Below, piece by piece: positions 33,052 to 42,119 of a stretch of DNA of 52,342 nt. The translations under genes were made by a program, and so were the position numbers. Each line of letters starts with the position of its first letter. Within the stretch, counting starts at the first letter, position 1. Location of the stretch: contig NZ_WHNY01000039.1 of assembly GCF_013141695.1 (NCBI RefSeq), positions 1 to 52,342 of the forward strand, written 5' to 3'. Origin of the DNA: Paenibacillus plantarum (GTDB lineage: Bacteria; Bacillota; Bacilli; Paenibacillales; NBRC-103111). The notes beneath the pieces are model-generated. The model had not been told where the DNA came from. It saw only the letters and a program-made list of their open reading frames with translations, and did not search any database.

Positions 33052-35706
33052 ATGTTTGCAATTACAAGAAAATCTGTCAGTTTGTTGGTAGTGCTTGCCA
33101 TCATAATCATTGGATTTTTACCTCGGACATCTGAAGCAGCTCCGGCCACGATTCAGAATTACCCGATGCCATCCATCTATACCGCATCCAGCATATATTC
33201 ATTGAAAGCGGATAACCAATCGGTTCCTGTAATCAGCTATAAGGATGACTATGACTATGCTGAATTTTCTTTTTCCGGCACGGTCAGTATCGAAGTTACT
33301 GCTAATGTACCGATTACATCTTATTCCATCAGTCCAATGGCCAAAAACATCGAGGGGACGGTCAATGGGAACAAGTTGACGTTTTCGCTTTCTTCCTCAA
33401 CATATGTGATCGTAAATATCAATGACCAGACGAAGAAGATTGTCATTGCAGCAGATCCCTTGGAGACGAATATTCCCCCGTCCACAGGCGCAGGGATTTA
33501 TAATGTGACCCAATCGCCATACAACGCGGATAATACAGGGACATCGATGGCATCGAATGCGATTCAGCAGGCTATCGATGCCGCCTATCAAGCTGGCGGC
33601 GGCACTGTATTTGTTCCTGCCGGTGTCTATAAAAGCGGCAACCTAACATTAAAAAGCAATGTAACCTTTTACCTAGCCGGAGGCGCTGTCATTGTCGGCA
33701 CAGGCAGGGGTGAAGACTACGCGATTGATTTTCGGAAGGATTCACGAAATGCGGATGGTACGTATTTTATTCGTACTGCCGTAGACTCCAGCAATATTAC
33801 CATACGAGGAAGGGGAACCATTGATGGAAAAGGCATAGCGATGCGAGAGCGAAAAATGCCAGCACCGAATAAAAATGAAGGATTCTTGAATAATTTGCTA
33901 GTCCCGCTCGCAACTACTAATTTTAATTTTGATGGTTTAATATTGCGGGATGCCGGATTCTGGACGTTCATGGTCGTTCGTTCTGACAATGTTACCATAA
34001 AAAATCTCAAGGGATTCCAAGATTTATACAAAATCGAGAATGATATTATTGATATCAACGAGAGTCAGAATGTGCTTGTTAAACATTCGATTGCCATATC
34101 AGATGATGACACTTATTCTACGAAAACTTGGTTGCAGACGGGAATGTCTAGCGGATGGCCTGGAGCGCTTGAACATTTGGAAAATGTAGTCTTTGATGAC
34201 GCTTTTGCATGGACAAGATGCGCAGCTTTCAAAATTGGCCAAGGGGTAGCCCAGGCGCAGATCGGAGTGACCGTCCGAAATTCGTATGTGTATCAAAGCG
34301 CAAGGGCATTGCTGATTGATCATGGTTACACACTTAATACGCTTCCGGAGGAAGGTTACGCTCAAAATATTACGTTTGAAAATATCGATATCGAACGAGT
34401 CGGTATCAATCAATTCGGGAATCATTGGCTTACTGTTTCTACTAGTACTTCCGGCAATGTAAACAATGTTGTAGTAAAGAACATTAATCTTCGCGAGGTG
34501 GGATCTGAGCAATCCAGACTTTCCGGGAATGTCACCAAAGGCGGAATGGTTAACGGTGTCATGTTCTCAGATGTTTATGTTAAAGGCAAGCTTGCAACAA
34601 ACCTGACCGACTTGAAAGTTAGCGTATTTAATGAAAATGTAAGTGGCGTCATCTTTGCCAATACCAAGCCGTTATTTAGCGATAATTTCGAAGACGGAGA
34701 TACGACGGGATGGACATCCGTTTCAGGTAACTGGACCGTACCGACAGTCGACACGAATAAAATGCTGTCCAGCGGCAGTCAGACAACAACATCCCTTATT
34801 GTCGCCAATCCCGGCGGCTCATGGACGGATTACGCCTATGAAGCCAAAGTGGAAATGGGCATTACCAATGCCAATGCAGGCATTGTCTTCAGGGTTCAGG
34901 ACGCCAATAATTATTATATGTATCGAATCAATTCATCCAATCAGAAGTTGGAATTGTATAAATCCGTCAATGGACAAATGACGCTTGTAACAAGCACCCC
35001 TTTCGCAGCCATTGAGAAACAGTCGTATACCGTTAAGGCGGTTATAGAGGGGAATAAGATTTCCTGCTTTGTGGATGGAGAATTAAAAATGGGATGGACC
35101 AATCCTGTAACGGAATTGACCACAGGTGGGATCGGATTCCGCACCACCTCGATGGGCGTCCATTTTGACGATGCCATGGTTTACCCTATCGTCCGATTAA
35201 ACGATGATTTTGAAGATGGAAATATGACAGGATGGACGACTGCTGGCGGTTCTTGGAGTGTGACAACAGACGGTACGAAAGTTTTGACCCAGAATAATTC
35301 AGCCACTGCACTTATAACTGCCGGCGATTCATGGACGGACTATACGTTTGAGGGGAAAGTGAAAATGCCCATCACTAATGCCAATGCAGGCATTGTCTTC
35401 AGGGTACAGAATGCAGATAATTACTATATGTATCGAGTCAATGAATCGAATCAAAAGCTCGAGCTATACAAAGCCGTGAATGGACAACTGACCTTGGTAT
35501 CTAGCACTTCTTTCGCAGCTCAGGCGAACCAGTGGTATACGATTAAGGCTTCCATTCAAGGCAACACTATAAAAGGTTATGTGGATGGCGTATTAAAGAC
35601 GGAATGGACCAATCCTATAACGGAATTAACAACAGGGAAAATTGGATTCAGAACCACCACGGTGAATGTTTCTTTTGAAGACGCACTGGTTCTTTCTTCT
35701 AACTAG
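33052..35706 (+). CDS. Secreted GH28/GH49-like beta-helix protein with two C-terminal beta-sandwich modules
   Basis: Secreted protein of 884 residues. Signal peptide to about residue 30 (SEAAPA); an N-terminal beta domain (~31-145); a right-handed beta-helix (~155-540) opening with AIQQAIDAAYQAGGGTVFVPAGVY as in GH28-related proteins; and two tandem ~170-residue LamG-like modules (~545-712, ~715-884). The helix has D331 (ENDIIDI) and D351-D353 (ISDDDTYS) with the 21-residue spacing of the GH28 NTD and DD motifs, but the GHG and RxK motifs of polygalacturonases are absent. GH49-like enzymes, which have an N-terminal beta-sandwich, are an alternative. The ribosome binding site is AAGGAGG. The substrate is unknown. 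Confidence 0.82.
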   Translation: MFAITRKSVSLLVVLAIIIIGFLPRTSEAAPATIQNYPMPSIYTASSIYSLKADNQSVPVISYKDDYDYAEFSFSGTVSIEVTANVPITSYSISPMAKNIEGTVNGNKLTFSLSSSTYVIVNINDQTKKIVIAADPLETNIPPSTGAGIYNVTQSPYNADNTGTSMASNAIQQAIDAAYQAGGGTVFVPAGVYKSGNLTLKSNVTFYLAGGAVIVGTGRGEDYAIDFRKDSRNADGTYFIRTAVDSSNITIRGRGTIDGKGIAMRERKMPAPNKNEGFLNNLLVPLATTNFNFDGLILRDAGFWTFMVVRSDNVTIKNLKGFQDLYKIENDIIDINESQNVLVKHSIAISDDDTYSTKTWLQTGMSSGWPGALEHLENVVFDDAFAWTRCAAFKIGQGVAQAQIGVTVRNSYVYQSARALLIDHGYTLNTLPEEGYAQNITFENIDIERVGINQFGNHWLTVSTSTSGNVNNVVVKNINLREVGSEQSRLSGNVTKGGMVNGVMFSDVYVKGKLATNLTDLKVSVFNENVSGVIFANTKPLFSDNFEDGDTTGWTSVSGNWTVPTVDTNKMLSSGSQTTTSLIVANPGGSWTDYAYEAKVEMGITNANAGIVFRVQDANNYYMYRINSSNQKLELYKSVNGQMTLVTSTPFAAIEKQSYTVKAVIEGNKISCFVDGELKMGWTNPVTELTTGGIGFRTTSMGVHFDDAMVYPIVRLNDDFEDGNMTGWTTAGGSWSVTTDGTKVLTQNNSATALITAGDSWTDYTFEGKVKMPITNANAGIVFRVQNADNYYMYRVNESNQKLELYKAVNGQLTLVSSTSFAAQANQWYTIKASIQGNTIKGYVDGVLKTEWTNPITELTTGKIGFRTTTVNVSFEDALVLSSN
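34680..35700 (+). repeat. Internal 510-bp tandem duplication in the beta-helix gene
   Basis: Two in-frame copies (period 510 bp, 170 residues) encode the C-terminal modules; shared strings include ITNANAGIVFRVQ and SNQKLELYK. The DNA is nearly identical around 34868 and 35378. Confidence 0.85.
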
Positions 35707-35724
35707 TGTAGGTCGGCAATCTAA

Positions 35725-35773
35725 AAGGAGCTGTCCCTCAAAGCCATGAAACGGCTACGAGGGACGGCTCCTT
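35725..35773 (+). terminator. Strong hairpin after the beta-helix gene
   Basis: A 15-bp stem AAGGAGCTGTCCCTC/GAGGGACGGCTCCTT (one T-G pair) with an inner AGCC/GGCT stem in the loop. No T run follows; it may end the mRNA or stabilise it. Confidence 0.65.
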
Positions 35774-35838
35774 GTACTGCCTTGTAGGTAACTATATAAT
35801 TCGGAGGAGAATCGCTATTTCCAGGAGGAACTTTACTT

Positions 35839-36669
35839 ATGACGAAGTCATATCAACAACGATCCTGCGTCATTTATGCTAATTATTTCACGCACATGAA
35901 GCCCCACTTCGTGAATTATAAAGACGGGCTGACCTTCTATCTGATTCGGCTTCAGGCAGAAGGAACCTGTCGTGCACTGGTGGATGGGAAGTACGAGACC
36001 ATCATCCCCGGCGACCTGCTCATTTATCCTCCCGATCAGCCATACGAACTAAACGTACAGCCCCGAAGCGTTCAGGAATCGGGTGCAGTTCAACCCGTCG
36101 GAGACTACTTCTTGGCCGGCAACGGGGAATGGCTTGACGAGTGGTGGAAAAACAAAGGCTTACCAACCAAAACGAACATCGGCTTTGACGATACGGTCAT
36201 TACCTTATGGAAGCATATTATCAGCGAGAAGAAGAAAGTGATGCAGAACCATGACGAGATTATGGACTATCTTCTTAGAACACTTTGTTTGACACTAGAG
36301 CAAGTGATTCAAATCAAGCAGCGCACCAAAGGAACCGATACTGCGTACAAGATCAAGCAATTCATAGAGAATCATGCTCATGAACCTCTCAGCTTGGAAC
36401 AAATATCAGCCTCTGTCGGTTTGAGCGTATCTCGCTGCTCGTATTTGTTCAAAGCCGCTTTTGACCAATCACTGTTCGCCTACTGTATTGACGTTAGGCT
36501 AAAGCTCGCACAGCAGCAAGTGCTGTATAGCAATCTTGCGCTGGAGCAGGTTTCCGAAAAGAGCGGCTTCCAGAGCTATCCTCATTTCTGCCGAGTGTTC
36601 CGCGAACGATTTGGTCATCCACCGGGAGAATACCGGCGCACATTCGGTTTCCAGTTCAATCATGAGTGA
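35839..36669 (+). CDS. AraC-family transcriptional regulator
   Basis: Regulator of 276 residues with an N-terminal cupin (LVDGKYETIIPGDLLIYPPD at ~47-66) and a C-terminal AraC HTH (~170-270: LEQISASVGLSVSRCSYLFK and EQVSEKSGFQSYPHFCRVFRE). ATG follows CCAGGAGGA. It is convergent with FAD oxidoreductase 3, leaving only eight bases between the stops, and downstream of the secreted beta-helix gene. Its targets are probably one or both of these. Confidence 0.92.
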   Translation: MTKSYQQRSCVIYANYFTHMKPHFVNYKDGLTFYLIRLQAEGTCRALVDGKYETIIPGDLLIYPPDQPYELNVQPRSVQESGAVQPVGDYFLAGNGEWLDEWWKNKGLPTKTNIGFDDTVITLWKHIISEKKKVMQNHDEIMDYLLRTLCLTLEQVIQIKQRTKGTDTAYKIKQFIENHAHEPLSLEQISASVGLSVSRCSYLFKAAFDQSLFAYCIDVRLKLAQQQVLYSNLALEQVSEKSGFQSYPHFCRVFRERFGHPPGEYRRTFGFQFNHE

Positions 36670-36677
36670 TGCAGGCA

Positions 36678-38183
36678 TTAGGCGTTTGCGTATAAGACCT
36701 GATTTTCTTGAACGAGTATGGCATGAAGTTGCTCATACTGTACATTTTGAACGATGCCGTCCGCATCCAGCGCTAGTGCGGCTGCGGCAGCAGCCGATTG
36801 TCCCAGGATCATAAATACAGGCTCCATTCGGATAGAACCGTAGGCTGCATGGGTAGCAGAAACACATACGGGTACGATTAGATTCGTGCATTCTACTCGT
36901 TTCGGCACAATTGCCCGATAGCTTATCGGATAAGGCGCTTTTAATTTTACATAAAAACCGCCCTCTGTGCTTACATGCCCGTCTTCGTTTACATAATATT
37001 GGGTGTGGTGCGAGTCCATGGCAAAGGATCCCATTCCAACGGAATCCTCTACTTGGTTTTCCAATCGGACTACATGCTCGGTCACTACATAGTCACTAAT
37101 CATTCTGCGGGATTCTCTGACGTACAATTGTGGAGTCCAGTGACCAGTCTCGACAAATTCATCGAGCGGCAAGCCCCACGGCTTGTAGACCGCCCGAATT
37201 TCCTCCGGCACTCGCGGATGATTTTGAATGGTCCACACATAGCCTTGCTGATAGAGGCGATGAGCATGCCACATAGCTTCCCGCTCAAGATAATTCGCCT
37301 CTGCATAACTATGGTTCATTCCGTTATAATCCGTAGAAATACCACTGTTGTTATTGGAATCTGTCTTATCCGAAGTTACCAAATTCAATTTAAAAAATTT
37401 CGAACTTTGCCCTTGCTCGATGGCCCGAAACAAAATCTCATAATCGGCTTCGTTATATCCCTCAGGCTGTTCGATCTCCAAGCGGTTATCCGGATTGTTC
37501 GTCAAACACATACGAAAATTATAGGCTTGAAGCTTGGTGTCCCCATCGCCAATATTTCCGCCGGGGTGAGGATTGACACGCAAAAGCAAGCCACTCGAGG
37601 GCACCCCTTTAATTACATATGGATCGATCCCGCCAGGAAGTTCATTAAGTTCATCCCCGGGATGAATGCCGTTTAATGTCTCCCCGTATTGTGAATTGGA
37701 CTCCCTGCCGACAAAATAGGATACGCTGGATTTACCCATCAAATCCCCTTCATAAGTAGCATCAATAAACACTTTACCTTGATAAAGATTACCGGATTCC
37801 ATGCAAATGGAGATAATTTGTGAACCTTTCTTTGTGACCCCGTCTTTTAGCTGTAGCCTTTCCCCGTATATGACTTCGATGTTATGTTCCGCCACCAAAT
37901 CTTGCAAAACTTCGAGCGCTACTTTAGGTTCAAAAAGCCAACAAGCTCCATCTTGCGAATATTTCTGGGCTACCCGTTTGTAAACCTCCAAGGACAAGCC
38001 CCCGATAGCTTCCTTCATCCCGAAGTCCGTATCTCCCAGGCCTCCTGTGGTCAAGCCACCAATCCGCTGACTTGGCTCGATTACGACCGCACTTTTGCCC
38101 ATTCTTTTTGCTTGAACAGCCGCAACAATGCCCGCAGCCGTCCCTCCATAAATTACAATATCATACTGTTTCTCCTGGTTCAC
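36678..38183 (-). CDS. FAD-dependent oxidoreductase (FAD_oxidored family), paralogue 3
   Basis: Flavoprotein of 501 residues, the longest of the three paralogues. Its glycine motif is IVIYGGTAAGIVAAVQAKRMG (residues ~9-29), with YGGTAAG in place of GGGxxG, then IGGLTTGGLGDTDFG. The C-terminal VPVCVSATHAAYGSIRMEP and MILGQSAAAAAALA match the family. GGLxxGGLGxxD with TYEGDLM defines a subgroup often found beside glycoside utilisation genes. The start is GTG with GGAG five bases upstream. The FAD sites suggest a flavin oxidase or dehydrogenase; no signal peptide is present. Confidence 0.87.
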   Translation of the reverse strand: MNQEKQYDIVIYGGTAAGIVAAVQAKRMGKSAVVIEPSQRIGGLTTGGLGDTDFGMKEAIGGLSLEVYKRVAQKYSQDGACWLFEPKVALEVLQDLVAEHNIEVIYGERLQLKDGVTKKGSQIISICMESGNLYQGKVFIDATYEGDLMGKSSVSYFVGRESNSQYGETLNGIHPGDELNELPGGIDPYVIKGVPSSGLLLRVNPHPGGNIGDGDTKLQAYNFRMCLTNNPDNRLEIEQPEGYNEADYEILFRAIEQGQSSKFFKLNLVTSDKTDSNNNSGISTDYNGMNHSYAEANYLEREAMWHAHRLYQQGYVWTIQNHPRVPEEIRAVYKPWGLPLDEFVETGHWTPQLYVRESRRMISDYVVTEHVVRLENQVEDSVGMGSFAMDSHHTQYYVNEDGHVSTEGGFYVKLKAPYPISYRAIVPKRVECTNLIVPVCVSATHAAYGSIRMEPVFMILGQSAAAAAALALDADGIVQNVQYEQLHAILVQENQVLYANA

Positions 38184-38604
38184 TGTACTCCGCCTCCATC
38201 ACTATATAGCTTACAAACACTATTATAATCCGCGTACTAGTTTGACGAGAATGATGGATCTTCCTCTTATACTTGATGAATCTTACTGTTTTAATAAAAT
38301 GCTGCTCTTAAATAAAATGGGTAAATTGTTCGGCAGATTCTGACTATTTGTGCTTTTGTGAGAGATATCCTCGTTTTAATTCGGGAATTTCGGACTAACA
38401 CAGATTCCGATGTTCGATCGCCTCAATAAGACTTCAAAAGGGTCTTATTTCGTTGCCCTTCCTCAACCTCATGCTCAAACGCGCCATTAACTCCCAATCC
38501 GCTATATTTGTGATATAGTAGAACTAATATTTTATGAAAACGCTTTATCAATCTCCCAATCTGTCTTCATTCATCCCACATTGCAAGGAGCTGTTCTATC
38601 TTAC
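38184..38604. other. Intergenic region between divergent genes
   Basis: No gene seen. It contains a minus-strand TATAAT near 38221-38226 that could serve FAD oxidoreductase 3, a hairpin AATAAGAC/GTCTTATT at 38425-38449, and a plus-strand region around 38510-38520 with the inverted repeat CTATAT/ATATAG over a TATAGT -10-like box. A partly cre-like sequence, TGAAAACGCTTTATCA, lies at 38535-38550. Confidence 0.5.
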
Positions 38605-40890
38605 ATGTTCAATATCCGAGCTAGAATGAGCACCATCTACTCACGAATCCTCTTGTTCAACATCTTGCTCGTGATCATTCTTTCATTAGTCCCACAGCTC
38701 ATTTATATCCATTATTTCTCTACTGCCTATAATCAAGAAATCAATAGACAGAGTACGCAAGATGTCAATAAGCTGAAATATGCCGTAGACGAAACGATCC
38801 TAGATCGCGTCATCCGTTTGGTGAATATATACTTCTCGGATATTCCAAGCAATGAAGTACTTGCTTATCCGCTCACGCACGATATTAGCGGCAACGGATA
38901 CAAGATCGCCGAGGTTAGTAACTTTTTGACGGATATCCCTTACAAGCTGAACTTCTTGCAATCCGTTGAAGTGTGGTATACGGCGGGGAATATCTACATT
39001 AATGATAAATATAATTCGTACTTGGATTCCGCAGGCTCTGTCAAAAGTGTGGATGAGGCATGGATTAATGTCCTGCGCACCATGAATACCCCGAATCGGT
39101 GGCTGCCACCACGGGTAACCGCGCCATCGAATACGTCGGTCATCACCTACATATCGAATATTCCGCTGATCGATAGCCTTGCGAATCGGCAAGCTGTCGT
39201 CGCCATCAACATCAAAGAAAGTGCGATTCATAATCTCATTCAATCTTCTCCGACAGATGGCGAAGTTTTATTTGTTGTAGATGAGACAGGAAAAGTACTC
39301 GTCCACAGTGATAACCAACTCGTCGGTCAGAATTGGAATCAAAAAGATTACATGGCTACGTTGCTGCAGCAATCAGACACAGGAACCTTCGAAGCATCGG
39401 TTGACGGAGTTCAAAGTGTGGTTTCCTTCTCTAAGTCCAAATATAACAACTGGAAATACGTTTCTGTCATCTCGATCGATACGCTGTATCAAAAATCGCA
39501 GCAGCTCAAGCGCTATTTGCTGATCACTACAATCATTCTGCTCACGGTAAGCTTGCTCTTTTCCATTTATATGACCCATTGGGCCAATAAACCGCTGCGC
39601 AGCATTATTCAAACCATTCGCAATCTGGGAAGCTCCGATGGTCATGAGAAGCAAGCGAAGAACGAGTATACGATGCTCCATCAGGTGATCGATCGGGTAT
39701 CCCATACCATCACCGATTTGAATCATCAAATGGAGACGAATAAGCCAATCATTCGCGATAAGTTCATTATGCGCTTGCTACAAGGTGATCTTGATCAGAC
39801 GGATCCGCAAGTAGCTAATATGGAGGCTACGCTGGAACTTCATTTTGATCGGGAGAAAACGGCTTGTATGGCTCTCAAGGTTTTTGGCGCAGAAGGCATT
39901 GGCCTGAAGAATGAGATGATGATTCAGTACAGTATGCTGCAACATGTGGAAGAACTCGGTAACTATTGGCTATGTTCGACCATGGACAACGTAGGACATA
40001 TCATTGTGATCTTCAATTATTCGCACACATTGGATAAAGGGAAGATTCATAGCAGCATCAGCCAGCAGATGAAAGGGAAATTCGTGCTTGGCTTCGGAAG
40101 CGAATATGACCACTCTTACGCCAACATCGCACAATCTTACACCGAAGCTTGCGAGTGCTTAAACTACGCCTTCATTATGCCAACGGAATCCTGTATTTCA
40201 TATGAAGATCTTGCTATCGCGCAACGTAAAGAGCATGGAAGCGGATTACAGATTATCGAACAGCTTTCTGTTGCCTTGCGTAATCGGAATCAGGAGATGG
40301 TATCCTCGATTTTAGATATATTACGCAAAGCGCTCGTGTCAGGCAGGTACCACATTGATTATTGCCGGAACACTGTGTTTGATGCGATCTCGATCATTCG
40401 TACAACCGCGATTTCCATGGATATCGATCTAGAGCGATTCCTTGGTTATGACATAAGGGATTATGGCCGGAAAATGGATAATGTTGCCGATTTAACCGAT
40501 TGGCTCACAGGGGTCGCGGTGCAAATCATGGAATACCACACCACCGATGTGACTGACGATGACCCAGGTACCGCGCTGGAACGCCAGATTCTTGCTTATA
40601 TTGAACAAAACATCTACAACGAAATATCCCTGTCTTCCCTGAGTGAGGGCATTCATATGAACTCCAGCTATGTGAGTCGGATTTACAAATCGGTCATGGG
40701 ATCGAATTTCTCCGAGCATTTGGCTGGGATCAAAATGAAACACGCCGAAAGTCTCCTCCGAGAGACAGACTTATCGATTAAAGAGATTGCAGCGAAGCTC
40801 GGCTATACGAGTCCTCGTTATTTTGCGAATGTGTTCAAAGAGAACTTCGGATGCACCCCTAAGAGCTATCGAGATAGCCTCGATAGCTAA
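38605..40890 (+). CDS. Membrane-anchored AraC-family regulator with Cache sensor
   Basis: One-component regulator of about 761 residues. Span 1 at ~12-35, an extracellular Cache-like region ~40-300 (EVLFVVDETGKVLVHSD), span 2 at ~305-325, a cytoplasmic linker with a GGDEF-like degenerate stretch, then an AraC double HTH (~655-761: LSSLSEGIHMNSSYVSRIYK and KEIAAKLGYTSPRYFANVFKE). It has the sensor of a YesM kinase joined to the output of a YesN regulator without any kinase or receiver. The start ATG lies 14 bases after AAGGAG, a long gap; ATG 38626 is an alternative. It probably controls importer 3, which follows after a terminator. Confidence 0.9.
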   Translation: MFNIRARMSTIYSRILLFNILLVIILSLVPQLIYIHYFSTAYNQEINRQSTQDVNKLKYAVDETILDRVIRLVNIYFSDIPSNEVLAYPLTHDISGNGYKIAEVSNFLTDIPYKLNFLQSVEVWYTAGNIYINDKYNSYLDSAGSVKSVDEAWINVLRTMNTPNRWLPPRVTAPSNTSVITYISNIPLIDSLANRQAVVAINIKESAIHNLIQSSPTDGEVLFVVDETGKVLVHSDNQLVGQNWNQKDYMATLLQQSDTGTFEASVDGVQSVVSFSKSKYNNWKYVSVISIDTLYQKSQQLKRYLLITTIILLTVSLLFSIYMTHWANKPLRSIIQTIRNLGSSDGHEKQAKNEYTMLHQVIDRVSHTITDLNHQMETNKPIIRDKFIMRLLQGDLDQTDPQVANMEATLELHFDREKTACMALKVFGAEGIGLKNEMMIQYSMLQHVEELGNYWLCSTMDNVGHIIVIFNYSHTLDKGKIHSSISQQMKGKFVLGFGSEYDHSYANIAQSYTEACECLNYAFIMPTESCISYEDLAIAQRKEHGSGLQIIEQLSVALRNRNQEMVSSILDILRKALVSGRYHIDYCRNTVFDAISIIRTTAISMDIDLERFLGYDIRDYGRKMDNVADLTDWLTGVAVQIMEYHTTDVTDDDPGTALERQILAYIEQNIYNEISLSSLSEGIHMNSSYVSRIYKSVMGSNFSEHLAGIKMKHAESLLRETDLSIKEIAAKLGYTSPRYFANVFKENFGCTPKSYRDSLDS

Positions 40891-40902
40891 TCTCCCTACG
40901 AG

Positions 40903-40935
40903 AGCTGCGATGCACATATGCATGGCAGCTTTTTC
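40903..40935 (+). terminator. Rho-independent terminator after the membrane AraC gene
   Basis: A 12-bp stem AGCTGCGATGCA/TGCATGGCAGCT with one mismatch, then TTTTTCTC. It separates the regulator from the importer 3 operon, which therefore needs its own promoter in 40936-41139; none is obvious there. Confidence 0.8.
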
Positions 40936-41139
40936 TCACTCACCCCCAGAGCAAAAAAACAACACAGGTAAAAATAACTGTCATGCAACCGCCTAAATGG
41001 AGCATTTTCCCACGATTCTCAACAAAACGTAAAAAAAACAGCACTTCCGTAAAGTTATTGGGCGTTGTCGATCTCACCAGATAAGCCGTACGATAAGGGC
41101 ATCAAATCGCACACAAGTTTTCGGAACAGGAGGCAAGGA

Positions 41140-42108
41140 ATGGAAAGTAGCGCAATCATCGCAGCACGAGAAGTCAAGGAGCATGTGCAACCGCACCAAA
41201 CGAAAGAGCGTGCCAGCAAGCTGTATTGGAAACAGAAATATTATTTCTTCATGTTAATGCCCGTCATAGCGTATTATCTCATTTTCCACTATGCCCCCTT
41301 ATATGGGATTGTGATTGCCTTTCAGAATTACTATCCACTAAAGGGCGTTGCCGGCAGCGAATGGGTAGGGTTTGATCATTTTAAGGAGCTGTTCACAGGA
41401 CTTTACTTTTTACCCGTTCTGAAGAACACCCTGATCATCTCCACGTATAAATTGATTTTTGGCTTCCCGGCGCCGATCATCCTCTGTCTCATTCTGAATG
41501 AGGTTCGCCTCGTCTTTTTCAAAAAAATGGTTCAGACGATCACCTACTTACCGCATTTCATTTCCTGGGTAATTCTCGGCGGGATTGTGATTGAATTTCT
41601 ATCACCAACGCGAGGTTTGATCAATGCCATCATCATGGAATTTGGCTATAAACCGATCCTTTTCGTGACGAGTGAGACGTACTTTCGATCGATCCTGGTA
41701 CTCTCCTCTATATGGAAGGAAGTCGGTTGGTCAACGATTATCTACCTAGCGGCGATTACAAGTGTGGATCCAGAGTTGTATGACGCAGCAGATATGGACG
41801 GAGCGGGGCGACTTCGGAAAATATGGAACATCACGCTGCCATCCATCATGCCAGTCGTAACCATCATGTTTATTTTCGCGGTAGGCGGCATTATCAATGA
41901 TGATTTTGATCAAATTTATAACTTACTAAACGCTTCGGTTCTTTCGGTTGGTGATGTCATATCGACATATACGTATCAGATTGGACTTGTGAAAGGCGAT
42001 TATAGCTTCGCAACGACGGTCGGTTTGTTCAAAAATATCATTGCCTTCTTCTTAATTCTCCTCACGAATTATGTAGCTAAGAAAACCAATGACTATTCCT
42101 TATGGTAG
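41140..42108 (+). CDS. ABC sugar importer 3, LplB-type permease
   Basis: Membrane permease of 322 residues with first span ~45-65 and EAA loop ELYDAADMDGAGRLRKIW. The ATG at 41140 follows AGGAGG by six bases and is preferred over an in-frame ATG at 41065. It is the first gene of a long operon running through the heparinase-like and beta-helix genes, although terminators and own ribosome sites divide it. Confidence 0.93.
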   Translation: MESSAIIAAREVKEHVQPHQTKERASKLYWKQKYYFFMLMPVIAYYLIFHYAPLYGIVIAFQNYYPLKGVAGSEWVGFDHFKELFTGLYFLPVLKNTLIISTYKLIFGFPAPIILCLILNEVRLVFFKKMVQTITYLPHFISWVILGGIVIEFLSPTRGLINAIIMEFGYKPILFVTSETYFRSILVLSSIWKEVGWSTIIYLAAITSVDPELYDAADMDGAGRLRKIWNITLPSIMPVVTIMFIFAVGGIINDDFDQIYNLLNASVLSVGDVISTYTYQIGLVKGDYSFATTVGLFKNIIAFFLILLTNYVAKKTNDYSLW

Positions 42109-42119
42109 GTGATCCGCAC

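Noticed and set aside
32830..33052. Two 67-codon open frames between importer 2 and the beta-helix gene
   Set aside because: They cover a perfect hairpin, the cre box and the leader of the next gene, and lack ribosome binding sites.
38535..38550. cre box upstream of the membrane AraC gene
   Set aside because: TGAAAACGCTTTATCA only fits the cre consensus with two mismatches or an insertion, so it is mentioned in the intergenic entry but not called.
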